From Candidatus Contendobacter odensis Run_B_J11 (GTDB lineage Bacteria > Pseudomonadota > Gammaproteobacteria > Competibacterales > Competibacteraceae): a DNA stretch of 41,930 bases. The translations under genes and the position numbers were made by a program. Where the stretch lies: the NCBI RefSeq assembly GCF_000531125.1, contig NZ_CBTK010000002.1, positions 1 to 41,930 of the forward strand, given 5' to 3'. Shown piece after piece: positions 8,932 to 16,755 of this stretch (within the stretch, counting starts at the first letter, position 1; every line of letters begins with the position of its first letter). The notes beneath the pieces are model-generated. The model worked only from the letters and a program-made list of their open reading frames with translations, did no database searches and was not told the DNA's origin.

Positions 8932-10173
8932 GTGAAAACAGCCGTACCCGTCCGCTGTCTGCTCATCGCCAGCATTTTTCCGCCGATCCACGGCGGCTCT
9001 GCGGTTGTTTATGAGAGCCTCTGCCGATACGTGGGAGCCGGCTCAATCTTTGTTCTAGCCCCTTGGCGCCACTACATCGATGGCCAAGCTATTGCCGGTT
9101 GGCGGGAATACGATGCGCAAGCAGGCTACCCTGTCGAGCGCATTGAGTTATTGCGTCCTCTCATGCTGGATATTCCATGCAGTCGCCTGCAATCGGTGTG
9201 GCGCACACTGACCATTGACCTTCCCTTGAAGTGGCGTGTTCTGAAAACCGTAGCGGCACTGGTACGCCGCGAGCGGATTAATGTCGTCTGCATCGGTGAA
9301 TTGACCTCGGGCAGTTGGATCGGGCTGGCCGCCCAACGACTGTTGGGTTGCCGCATGATCAACTACATTCATGGCGAGGAAATCACCACTGAGACCACCT
9401 ATCGCTTCTACGGGCGCCAGCGCCACCGTTATCTCGCGGCGGCGGATGCGGTAGTGGCGGTCAGTGAATTTACCCGTGCGGCACTCACCCGACTGATGGG
9501 GGTTCCTCGCGAGAAGATCGAGCTGATTCCGAATGGAGTCGATCTGGAGCGCTTTTCAGCCGGACCGCGCAACGCTGAATTACTCCGCCGTTTGGGTGTT
9601 CGCGATGGCGAAAAGGTGATACTGACCGTCGGCCGATTGGTGCCCCGCAAGGGTATGGACATGGTGCTGCGGGCTTTGCCTGCTATTCGCCAGTCTATTC
9701 CGTCAGTCCATTATTTAATCGTGGGCGAAGGTGAATACCGCCCTGTTCTTGAAGGACTGATGAGCGAGTTGGGGCTACGGGATTGCGCCACACTGGCGGG
9801 TAAGCTGAGCCATCAGGACTTGCTCGACCTTTACCGCTCCTGTGATGTGTTCGCTATGCCCAACCGGGAAATGCCCGATGGCGATACGGAGGGTTTTGGG
9901 CTGGTGTTTCTGGAAGCCAACGCTTGCGGCAGAGCGGTGATTGGGGGACGTGCAGGCGGTGCGGTCGAGGCGGTGCGGGATGGTGAGAATGGTGTACTGG
10001 TCGATGGCAATGATCCCGCCAGCATTGCTGACGCTATCCTTCGGATCCTGACCGATGCTGAATTGCGGGAGCATCTGGAACGGCGCGGGCTGGAGATCGC
10101 CCTGCAATCCAGTTGTGCAGAGCGTGCCCGCCAGTTTCATGCGCTCTGTGCGCGGTTAGTCAATCAAGGATAA
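8932..10173 (+). CDS. Glycosyltransferase family 4
   Basis: 413 residues, GTG start at 8932. The N-terminal loop LIASIFPPIHGGSAVVYE, the ESLIPNGVDLERF-type stretch (IELIPNGVDLERF), GRLVPRKGMDMVLRAL and the E-x7-E motif EGFGLVFLEANACG are all present in order. This is a canonical retaining GT4 with an N-terminal acceptor and a C-terminal nucleotide-sugar domain. Specificity cannot be told from sequence alone. It is followed after eight bases by another GT, whose ribosome binding site lies over the end of this gene. Composition returns to GC-rich here. Confidence 0.92.
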   Translation: MKTAVPVRCLLIASIFPPIHGGSAVVYESLCRYVGAGSIFVLAPWRHYIDGQAIAGWREYDAQAGYPVERIELLRPLMLDIPCSRLQSVWRTLTIDLPLKWRVLKTVAALVRRERINVVCIGELTSGSWIGLAAQRLLGCRMINYIHGEEITTETTYRFYGRQRHRYLAAADAVVAVSEFTRAALTRLMGVPREKIELIPNGVDLERFSAGPRNAELLRRLGVRDGEKVILTVGRLVPRKGMDMVLRALPAIRQSIPSVHYLIVGEGEYRPVLEGLMSELGLRDCATLAGKLSHQDLLDLYRSCDVFAMPNREMPDGDTEGFGLVFLEANACGRAVIGGRAGGAVEAVRDGENGVLVDGNDPASIADAILRILTDAELREHLERRGLEIALQSSCAERARQFHALCARLVNQG

Positions 10174-10181
10174 ACGGAACC

Positions 10182-11606
10182 ATGCCATCGGATGCCGTTC
10201 GCACCCTATTGGTCATCGCCGGGGAATTTCCGCCGCTTAAAACCATCGGGCGGATTCGCACCGTTAAATTTGTGGATCATCTGCGCGCCCAAGGCTGGCA
10301 GTCGGTCGTGGTGACTTTGCAGCCCTCCGGGCAGGAACCCAATTACGACCAGAGCCTGCTGCGCGAGATTCCAGCGGATACGCCAGTGGTGCGATTGCCG
10401 TTGCTTGATTTTGAAGCCAAGGTCGCCCGTGGGGTTAAGCGGTTGCTAGGGCGCGGAAATTTGGATAGCTCAACTCACCCTGCCGCTACTCCACATTCCG
10501 CCTCCAAGGCGGGAAATCATAAAAGCACGGCAAAGCCGGGAATCGTTGATCGAGGCCATGCCCTGCTGCGCTACCTGCTGCGGAACTACATTGATATCCC
10601 CGACAACTATTGGCCTTGGGCACGACAGGCCGTGCGAGCAGGCCAGCGACTGGTCCAGGAACAGCGCATCGACGCCATCTACACTACCCTGCCGCCGTTC
10701 AGCAGTGCGCTGGTCGGCTACCGGCTCAAGCGGCGGACCGGATTACCATGGATCGTGGATTATCGGGATTTGTGGTACGGCGACGTGCTGCGCGAGTGGC
10801 TGCCGCGATGGCGTCAGCGGTTGGAATTCTGGTTGGAGCGCCGGTTGCTCAAGCGTGCGGATTTGATCATCACCGTATCGGAGCCTAAGACCACCTACAT
10901 GCAGCGCCTTCATCCCGACACCCCAGCGCGTTGGGCGACCTTGACCAATGGCATTGATGTCGAGACCTATCAAAATCTGGAACGCACCCGGCCTTTCGAT
11001 ACCGGTACGGTAGAGTTTGTCTATACCGGACGGCTGTTCAAGAACCGGCGCGGTTATGCCTTCGCTGAGGCATTGGGGCGTATCGCCCGGATGGAGCCGG
11101 CTTTGGTTGCGCCGGTGCGGGTGCGTATTCTTGGCGGGGTCAGCCCGGAGATTCGGGAGCGTTATGATCAAATCCTGATGCAGTATGAGATCGCACGGCA
11201 TTTCAGCTTCGAGGGTGATGTGAACCAGCGTTTGGCGCTCGAGGCGCAGGTTAATTGTGATTACCTGCTGTTGATCGTGGACACTGGCGAAACTTCGGAT
11301 GGTGTAATTCCCGGCAAGTTGTTTGAGTATGTGGCGGCGCGCCGACCGATGTTTGCGCTATGCGATCCGGGCGTGACGCAGGAAATCATTGAGCGGTCGC
11401 GGTTGGGCCGGGTTGTTGCCGCTGAAGATGTGGATCGCTGCGAGGCGGCGTTGCGGGAAGCTCTGGCTTCCCCTGTGCCGCAACGGGTTGATGCGGATGA
11501 AGCGTATCTGGCCCAGTTTGACCGCAAAGCGATTGCCAGTCGGCTGGCACGATTGCTGGATGAAGTGCTTGTAACTTCTTCCTCCTCGGCTAAAGCAGCC
11601 AGTTAG
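10182..11606 (+). CDS. Glycosyltransferase, GT-B fold (GT4-like)
   Basis: 474 residues from ATG 10182, preceded by AAGGA overlapping the upstream stop. The frame is open upstream to 10113 without family similarity. The start LLVIAGEFPPLKTIGRIRTVKF and the C-terminal PGKLFEYVAARRPMFALCD mirror the protein at 3767-5065. A Ser/Ala/His/Lys-rich stretch around residues 95-120 is a low-complexity insertion. It probably transfers a sugar to the growing lipid-linked glycan. The donor is unknown. The pairing of this and the 3767 gene within one operon suggests duplication and divergence. Confidence 0.84.
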   Translation: MPSDAVRTLLVIAGEFPPLKTIGRIRTVKFVDHLRAQGWQSVVVTLQPSGQEPNYDQSLLREIPADTPVVRLPLLDFEAKVARGVKRLLGRGNLDSSTHPAATPHSASKAGNHKSTAKPGIVDRGHALLRYLLRNYIDIPDNYWPWARQAVRAGQRLVQEQRIDAIYTTLPPFSSALVGYRLKRRTGLPWIVDYRDLWYGDVLREWLPRWRQRLEFWLERRLLKRADLIITVSEPKTTYMQRLHPDTPARWATLTNGIDVETYQNLERTRPFDTGTVEFVYTGRLFKNRRGYAFAEALGRIARMEPALVAPVRVRILGGVSPEIRERYDQILMQYEIARHFSFEGDVNQRLALEAQVNCDYLLLIVDTGETSDGVIPGKLFEYVAARRPMFALCDPGVTQEIIERSRLGRVVAAEDVDRCEAALREALASPVPQRVDADEAYLAQFDRKAIASRLARLLDEVLVTSSSSAKAAS

Positions 11607-11620
11607 CTGTTCGCACCGTT

Positions 11621-12451
11621 ATGACCTCTGCTTTTCGCGACCAGATCAAGTGTTTTGTCGTCAAGCATCTACTCGCTTACGATGCACCTCATTTGGTAGC
11701 GATTTTGCGGGCATTGGGTATTCGCCAAGGCGATACTCTGATGGTGCATTCGTCTTGGCAACCGCTGAACGGCTTTCGGGGCAAGCCCGCTGATCTGATC
11801 GCCGCACTAAAGGAAGTGGTAGGGTCAGAGGGTTTACTGGTCATGCCATCACTGAGTTATCACAACGAAAGTTCGGCTGAGTTTCTGGCGCGTGGGGTGC
11901 CGATGAACGTGCGGCGCAGCCCTTCCAGGATGGGTCTGCTGACTGAAGTGTTCCGCCGTAACCGTGAAGTCGTGCGCAGTCTTAGCCCTACCCATCCGCT
12001 ACTGGCTTGGGGCCGGGATACAGAGGCATTTCTGGCTGGTCACGATCAAGCCATCGAACCCTTCGGCTCGGCGTCGCCCTTTGGTCGGTTGCTGGAACGG
12101 GATGGCTGGATTTTGGGCTTTGATGCGCCTTTTTCCACGATTACTTTTACGCATTTTGTGGAAGATCACCTTGCCGCACGATTGCCGTTCCCGTTTTACG
12201 ACCCGGAACTGCGGATGGGTACGGTGATTGATTACGCTGGCGAGGCGCGGCAGTGTCCGGTTCGGGTCATCAGCGCGCAGGCCAACAGTCTGCGCCGCGA
12301 GGAGCGTTATGTCGCTGAACTCAAACGGCAGGGCGGGTTACGCCACCGGCGGATCGGCAATACGCGGCTATTATTATTGCGCTGCCGCGATATGGTGGAA
12401 TGCGCCGATGCCATGGCGGTGCGGGGAGAGTTGTTTTTTGATGTGCCTTGA
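11621..12451 (+). CDS. AAC(3)-family N-acyltransferase
   Basis: 276 residues. It has the AAC(3) family marks: VHSS at 42-45, SPTHP with His125, EPFGSASPFG around 146-155, and TITFTH with His178. Aminoglycoside 3-N-acetyltransferases use acetyl-CoA, but chromosomal members in glycan loci are more plausibly acyltransferases for amino sugars. Here the gene lies between GTs and a toroid protein in a surface-glycan operon, so N-acylation of an amino sugar precursor is the likely role; this is inference. Drug resistance cannot be excluded from sequence. It starts 14 bases after the preceding GT. Confidence 0.83.
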   Translation: MTSAFRDQIKCFVVKHLLAYDAPHLVAILRALGIRQGDTLMVHSSWQPLNGFRGKPADLIAALKEVVGSEGLLVMPSLSYHNESSAEFLARGVPMNVRRSPSRMGLLTEVFRRNREVVRSLSPTHPLLAWGRDTEAFLAGHDQAIEPFGSASPFGRLLERDGWILGFDAPFSTITFTHFVEDHLAARLPFPFYDPELRMGTVIDYAGEARQCPVRVISAQANSLRREERYVAELKRQGGLRHRRIGNTRLLLLRCRDMVECADAMAVRGELFFDVP

Positions 12452-12460
12452 ACCCGTTCA

Positions 12461-12497
12461 AAAAATCCCCTTTCTTGCGGGAAAGGATGGGGTAAGA
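12461..12497. repeat. Possible short interspersed hairpin
   Basis: The gap between two operon genes holds CCCC-TTTC (12467-12474), a short loop, then GAAA and GGGG (12481-12492), able to fold into an interrupted hairpin. No T-run follows, so a terminator is unlikely. It looks like a REP-type intergenic repeat, but no second copy is in the window. Confidence 0.25.
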
Positions 12498-12533
12498 GAA
12501 CAAGCGGTTGGGGATTAAGCGGAGCAACAACGC

Positions 12534-13730
12534 ATGAATTTGATCAACTCCTTACCGTGGCGCGCCCGCATGATCGGCGAACGCTTGGGCGTGGGCCAAA
12601 CCATGCCTCAAGAGAACCGCGTCCACCTCGACGCCGCGATGGCCTGGCTTAAGCGGGCGCAAGACGCCACACCCGATGCCGGCGTGTCGCAAACCTATTT
12701 GGTGAAATACCGTAAATGGGCGCCGTCGTACCCTGAAACGACCGGCTATATCATCCCGACCTTCTACCGCTACGCGGGTCTGACGGGTGATGCCGACGCT
12801 CGCGCCCGCGCCCGGCGCATGGCTGATTGGGAATGTGAGATTCAGCATCCCAGGGGCGGGGTGCTGGCCGGTGCGCTGGGCGATTCGGATCAGCCGACTA
12901 TTTTCAACACCGGTCAAGTATTGTTCGGCTGGGTGCGGGCGTTCGAGGAGGAAGGCGACGAACGCTACCGCGAGGCGGCAGTGCGGGCAGCAAACTGGCT
13001 CTGTGAGGTACAGGACGAAGACGGTTGCTGGCGTCGCTTTGGTTCGCCGATGACCGGCAAGCACATTAATACCTACAATACTCGTACTGCCTGGGGCTTG
13101 GCGCGAGTCCATGCGATCACTGGCGAGCTGCGTTTTCTCGCCGCTGCGATCCGTAATTGTGAGTGGGCGTTGACGCAGCGGCGGCCCAACGGTTGGTTGG
13201 AGGACAATTGCCTGCAGGACAACGCCCAACCCTTCGTCCATACTCTTGCTTATGCGATGCGCGGGCTGCTGGAAGTGGGACAGGTCGCTGGGCGGGAAGA
13301 TTTTATTGCGGCGGCGCGGGTGATCGGTGATGCGCTGCTGGCGGCGCTGCCGGAAAATGGCCGGCTGCCGGGCCGGTTTGATGCCAACTGGCAGCCCACC
13401 GTGCGCTGGTCGTGTCTGACTGGCGATGCGCAGATCGGGATTAACTGGGGCCGGCTGTATCAGATCAGTGGCGAGGAAAAATATCGCATGGGTACGCGCC
13501 GGGTGGTGGGCTTTGTTAAAGCTACACAGAAACTGGCCGGTGATCCGAACGAAATCGGCGGGATTAAAGGTTCGCATCCGGTGGATGGCGGCTATCATCC
13601 GTGGCAGTATCCAAATTGGGCAGCCAAGTTTTTTGCCGATGCGTTGATGATGGACAGCGCCAATCAGGGTGAGGGATTCGATCCTGCTGATGCTGGGCGT
13701 CGGCCGGATGATTTCGACATGCAACGATGA
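12534..13730 (+). CDS. Alpha/alpha-toroid protein, possible glycan-modifying enzyme
   Basis: 398 residues, no signal peptide. Repeating helical hairpins (for example AMAWLKRAQDAT, RMADWECEIQ, RAANWLCEVQDEDGCW, RNCEWALTQRRPNGW) recur about every 50-60 residues and end with QYPNWAAKFFADAL. This pattern suits the six-hairpin glycosidase or C5-epimerase-like (alpha/alpha) barrel. I cannot assign a family or catalytic residues. Conserved Trp, Asn and Gly-Trp positions suggest carbohydrate binding. The gene overlaps the downstream small ORF frame and sits just before the ABC exporter, so it may trim, epimerise or cap the exported glycan in the cytoplasm. It is unlike the other toroid protein at 16756 in sequence. 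Confidence 0.72.
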   Translation: MNLINSLPWRARMIGERLGVGQTMPQENRVHLDAAMAWLKRAQDATPDAGVSQTYLVKYRKWAPSYPETTGYIIPTFYRYAGLTGDADARARARRMADWECEIQHPRGGVLAGALGDSDQPTIFNTGQVLFGWVRAFEEEGDERYREAAVRAANWLCEVQDEDGCWRRFGSPMTGKHINTYNTRTAWGLARVHAITGELRFLAAAIRNCEWALTQRRPNGWLEDNCLQDNAQPFVHTLAYAMRGLLEVGQVAGREDFIAAARVIGDALLAALPENGRLPGRFDANWQPTVRWSCLTGDAQIGINWGRLYQISGEEKYRMGTRRVVGFVKATQKLAGDPNEIGGIKGSHPVDGGYHPWQYPNWAAKFFADALMMDSANQGEGFDPADAGRRPDDFDMQR

Positions 13731-13744
13731 GTGAGGGCAACCGT

Positions 13745-13984
13745 ATGGAAGCGCTACGTTTGATTGTTGAACCCGTTAATCATCAGTTGATTATCGATCT
13801 GCCGCCAAGTCTGGGCAGCAGGCGGTTAGAGGTAATCGTGTTCCCGGCGATTGACCAGGGTCAGATGCCTGCTGAGTCGGTCGTGCGCCGCAAACCTAGC
13901 CCCCGGCTCGCCGGCACGGTCAAATTGCACGATGACCTCATCGCGCCAGCCTGTCTGGAGGAAGACTGGGAGGCGTTGCGGTGA
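13745..13984 (+). CDS. VapB-like antitoxin of a PIN-domain TA pair
   Basis: 79 residues from ATG 13745, which has GAGGG seven bases upstream; the frame also has an ATG at 13727 overlapping the previous stop. The sequence begins with a short beta-rich part (MEALRLIVEPVNHQLIIDLP) and ends with SPRLAGTVKLHDDLIAP and EEDWEALR, a tail common in antitoxins of PIN toxins. The tail would wrap the toxin and the N-terminus would bind DNA. It overlaps the downstream PIN gene by four bases (GTGA). Since the toxin is damaged, the antitoxin may be an orphan. Confidence 0.66.
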   Translation: MEALRLIVEPVNHQLIIDLPPSLGSRRLEVIVFPAIDQGQMPAESVVRRKPSPRLAGTVKLHDDLIAPACLEEDWEALR

Positions 13985-14172
13985 TCTTGCTTGATACCCA
14001 TGTTTGGGTAAGGTGGTTGGATCCTGACGCTAAACCACTGCCAAGAAGTCTACATGTGTCTGATCAGGGGCGCTATCTAGCTGAGGCGACGTACATTGAA
14101 ATCCGGGGGCAGATTTTATTAAACTCGCCGAACCGTTATGCTTCCGCTCATTGCCGAGAACTTAGAACTTAA
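13981..14172 (+). pseudogene. VapC-like PIN-domain toxin, truncated
   Basis: The GTG-started frame encodes MILLDTHVWVRWLDPDAKPLP, the classic PIN N-terminus with the first metal-binding Asp5. After about residue 25 the similarity fades, and the frame stops at 63 residues, where VapC toxins have about 130. The later acidic residues needed for the RNase site are missing. It is most simply a toxin with an internal deletion. It lies eight bases before wzm, so the remnant is now part of the exporter operon. Confidence 0.7.
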
Positions 14173-14180
14173 AAACTCCC

Positions 14181-15032
14181 ATGTCCGAACCCATAGTGAC
14201 TGTTTATACCCCTGATTCGTCGCTCGCCAACCCGATCACGATGGTGCGCGACATGTTCCGCGACCTGTTCAAGGGGCGTGAACTGGCGTGGCGGTTGGCG
14301 GTGCGCGATATCCGCGCCCAGTACCGCCAGGCGTTTCTGGGCATGCTCTGGGCGTTTATTTTGCCGCTGGCCAACACCGTGACCTGGGTCTTTCTCAGCG
14401 GCGCCGGCATTATTAAAGTGGCTGAAACTGCGCTGCCCTATTCGGTTTATGTGTTCACCGGAACCATGCTGTGGGCGATTTTCATGGATGCGATGAACGC
14501 TCCGTTGCAGCAGACGAATCAGGCGCGCAGTATGTTGGCGAAGTTGAATTTTCCGCGTGAGGCGTTGTTGGTGTCGGGTATTTATCAGACTTTGTTTAAT
14601 ACGGGGATCAAGATTGGGTTGCTGCTGGGGGCGTTGTTGGTGATGGGCATTAATCCTGGTTGGGGTTTGTTGTTGTTTCCATTGGGGTTGTTGTCGTTGA
14701 TTTTAGTAGGCACGGCGATTGGGTTGCTGATTACGCCGATCGGGATGTTGTATACGGATATTGGCCGGGCGTTGCCGTTGCTGATGCAGTTTTTGATGTA
14801 TCTAACGCCGGTGCTTTTCCCAATACCTAAGGAGGGTTGGGTGGCGACTGTGTTCCAGATCAATCCGTTGACGCCGTTGATTCTGACCAGTCGCGATTGG
14901 TTGACGGGCTTTTCGCCGGACTTCATGGGGTATTTTTGGGCGGTCAATGGGGCGGCGTTTTTGTTGTTGTTGCTGGTTTGGGTGGCTTATCGCTTGGCGA
15001 TGCCCATCCTTATTGAGCGGATGAGTGCGTAA
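14181..15032 (+). CDS. ABC-2 polysaccharide exporter, permease (Wzm-like)
   Basis: 283 residues with about six membrane helices. The N-terminal amphipathic stretch ELAWRLAVRDIRAQYRQAFLGMLWAFILP is shortened here to its signature VRDIRAQYRQAFLG. Later come INPLTPLILTSRDWLTG and the cytoplasmic end. This matches Wzm/KpsM/TagG-type permeases that export undecaprenyl-linked O-antigen or similar glycans. It pairs with the ATPase at 15527, from which it is separated by an Rpn-gene fragment. No Shine-Dalgarno sequence is visible; the leader AACTTA...ATGTCCGA is shared with the ATPase gene. Confidence 0.9.
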   Translation: MSEPIVTVYTPDSSLANPITMVRDMFRDLFKGRELAWRLAVRDIRAQYRQAFLGMLWAFILPLANTVTWVFLSGAGIIKVAETALPYSVYVFTGTMLWAIFMDAMNAPLQQTNQARSMLAKLNFPREALLVSGIYQTLFNTGIKIGLLLGALLVMGINPGWGLLLFPLGLLSLILVGTAIGLLITPIGMLYTDIGRALPLLMQFLMYLTPVLFPIPKEGWVATVFQINPLTPLILTSRDWLTGFSPDFMGYFWAVNGAAFLLLLLVWVAYRLAMPILIERMSA

Positions 15033-15038
15033 GGAAGT

Positions 15039-15452
15039 TTTAAGTTTCTCTCGCCCCCCAGGAAGGAGTTGATTGACGTGTTGCAGGGGTGGCTGGAAGG
15101 CCAGCCCGAACTCAAACGGATCTTTGCAATCTGGATTCGAGCGATGGTGCGGCGGCACAGTCAGAATCGCTTGGTGCTGCCGAAGGTGCGTGATTTGCGG
15201 GAGTTGAAGATGACGCTGACTGATCGATTTGCGACATGGGTCCGCCAATATGAACAGCAGGGTATCGAAAAGGGCATCGAAAAGGGTGAAGCCCTGCTGC
15301 TGCGTCGTCAATTGGTGCGCCGTTTTGGCACGTTGCCAGAATGGGCGGAGCAGCGTTTGAAGCAGGCGACGACGGCGCAGTTGGAGACGTGGGGCGATCA
15401 GGTGCTGGAGGCGGCGACCTTGACCGAGGTGTTGGGTCATCCGGGGCATTAA
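15039..15452 (+). pseudogene. C-terminal fragment of an Rpn family (YhgA-like) protein
   Basis: An open stretch without a sound start follows the wzm stop. The protein (WLEGQPELKRIFAIWIRAM, then QQGIEKGIEKGEALLLRRQ and RRFGTLPEWAEQRL) matches the last third of the complete Rpn protein at 32801-33898 in order: helical region, QxG repeat, and RRFG end. The PD-(D/E)XK nuclease part is missing. A TTG at 15069 is only three bases from an AGGAG and is unlikely to be a natural start. It is a remnant sitting between the two halves of the ABC exporter. Confidence 0.75.
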
Positions 15453-15473
15453 GAGGCTTAATGAGGCCGGAAG

Positions 15474-15520
15474 CTTAACCCTTAAAACTTAACCCTTAAA
15501 ACTTAACCCTTAAAACTTAC
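15474..15520. repeat. 14-bp tandem repeat before wzt
   Basis: Three exact copies of CTTAACCCTTAAAA at 15474-15487, 15488-15501 and 15502-15515, then a partial copy (CTTAC), end seven bases before the wzt ATG. They occupy the place where a ribosome binding site would be expected. Copy-number change could alter translation of wzt. Confidence 0.85.
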
Positions 15521-15526
15521 AACCCC

Positions 15527-16717
15527 ATGTCCGATACTCTGATTAAAGTCGAAGGCGTTTCCAAAAAATTCTGCCGCAGTCTCAAGCGGTCGTTGTGGTA
15601 TGGCCTGCAAGATTTAGGCAGCGAACTGCGCGGTCGTCGTCACGGTGGCAATGGAGAATTGCGACCCGATGAGTTTTGGGCGGTGCAGGAGGTGAGTTTT
15701 GAACTGAAGCGTGGGGAATGCTTGGGGTTGATTGGCCCGAATGGTGCCGGAAAAACTACTCTGTTGCGGATGTTGAACGGGTTGATTAAGCCGGATCAGG
15801 GACGAATCGAAATGGTGGGCCGGATTGGGGCGCTGATCGCTTTAGGCGCTGGTTTTAATCCGATTTTGACCGGGCGCGAGAATATTTATGTTAATGCGTC
15901 AATTCTTGGATTTAGCCGGTCTGATGTGGATCGGTTGTTTGATGAAATCATTGCGTTCTCAGGTGTTGGGGATTTTATTGATACGCCGGTGCAGAACTAC
16001 AGTTCTGGTATGACGGTGCGTCTTGGTTTTGCTGTAGCAGCGTACATGCAACCGGATATTCTGCTGGTCGATGAAGTGTTAGCGGTCGGTGATGAAGGTT
16101 TTCAAGTGAAGTGTCTCAATAAAATTGGCGATTTAAGAAAAAACGGAACCGTGATCATTCTGGTTTCACATAATATGCACACGATCTCAACTTATTCGGA
16201 TTTGATTCTGCTCAAGACCCGCGAACAAGCCCTGTGGTTTTCTGATGTTGGTGAAGGAGTAACCGCGTACAAGCAACTTTTCTTCGATCTGTCAGATAAT
16301 GACATCGAAAAACATTGCACAGGTAATGAAGGCATTCGTATTCTGGATGTAAAAGTACCCACCGAAAAACTTCGGCCTGGCGATAACGTGACAGTTGAGA
16401 TCACATACCATGCAGAATCTGCTTTAGAAGATATTGAAGTGGATACGGCTATCCGCACCAGTAGTGAAAGTGGATTTCATTTTCAGGCAACTAACAGGAC
16501 TTATGATAGAAAACTTGATTTGCCTAGAGGCGAAGGACGGCTATTGATCTGCATTGAATCAGTCCGAGTGAATTCTATGGGTGGTAAACTTATTATTGCT
16601 ATTTGGCAGAAAGATCGTTCAGCGCTGTTTTTCTGGTGGCGTATCCCCATCCAATTCGAATCGATGCCAGCTTCTACAGGTTCTTGTTTTTATGACGTTG
16701 GCTACAATGTTCAGTAG
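15527..16717 (+). CDS. ABC polysaccharide exporter ATPase with Wzt-type C-terminal domain
   Basis: 396 residues. Walker A GPNGAGKTT at 70-78, signature YSSGM at 159-162, Walker B ILLVDE at 178-183 and H-loop His215 make an intact nucleotide-binding domain. Residues about 260-396 are a beta-rich Wzt_C-like domain, which in O-antigen exporters binds the modified glycan end and sets specificity. It partners the permease at 14181. Composition changes inside the gene: 34 of 60 bases are G or C at 15661-15720, but 23 of 60 at 16381-16440, so the C-terminal part seems to belong to the AT-rich block downstream. There is no visible Shine-Dalgarno; tandem repeats precede the ATG. Confidence 0.93.
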   Translation: MSDTLIKVEGVSKKFCRSLKRSLWYGLQDLGSELRGRRHGGNGELRPDEFWAVQEVSFELKRGECLGLIGPNGAGKTTLLRMLNGLIKPDQGRIEMVGRIGALIALGAGFNPILTGRENIYVNASILGFSRSDVDRLFDEIIAFSGVGDFIDTPVQNYSSGMTVRLGFAVAAYMQPDILLVDEVLAVGDEGFQVKCLNKIGDLRKNGTVIILVSHNMHTISTYSDLILLKTREQALWFSDVGEGVTAYKQLFFDLSDNDIEKHCTGNEGIRILDVKVPTEKLRPGDNVTVEITYHAESALEDIEVDTAIRTSSESGFHFQATNRTYDRKLDLPRGEGRLLICIESVRVNSMGGKLIIAIWQKDRSALFFWWRIPIQFESMPASTGSCFYDVGYNVQ

Positions 16718-16755
16718 TGCTTTTTTTCTTTATTTTCGGGGTTATAACGATTTAA

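Noticed and set aside
11621-12451. Acquired aminoglycoside-resistance cassette
   Set aside because: There are no integron sites, transposase or other resistance genes nearby, and the gene lies in a glycan operon with tight spacing.
12552-13724. A reverse frame of 390 codons across the toroid gene
   Set aside because: It is a mirror of the GC-rich codon pattern of the forward toroid gene. The forward frame has repeated structured motifs and a sound operon position; the reverse frame has none.
14802-15449. A long reverse frame over wzm and the Rpn fragment
   Set aside because: It spans the end of one real gene and a remnant, is Gln/Arg/His-rich and matches no family; it is a shadow of the forward frames.
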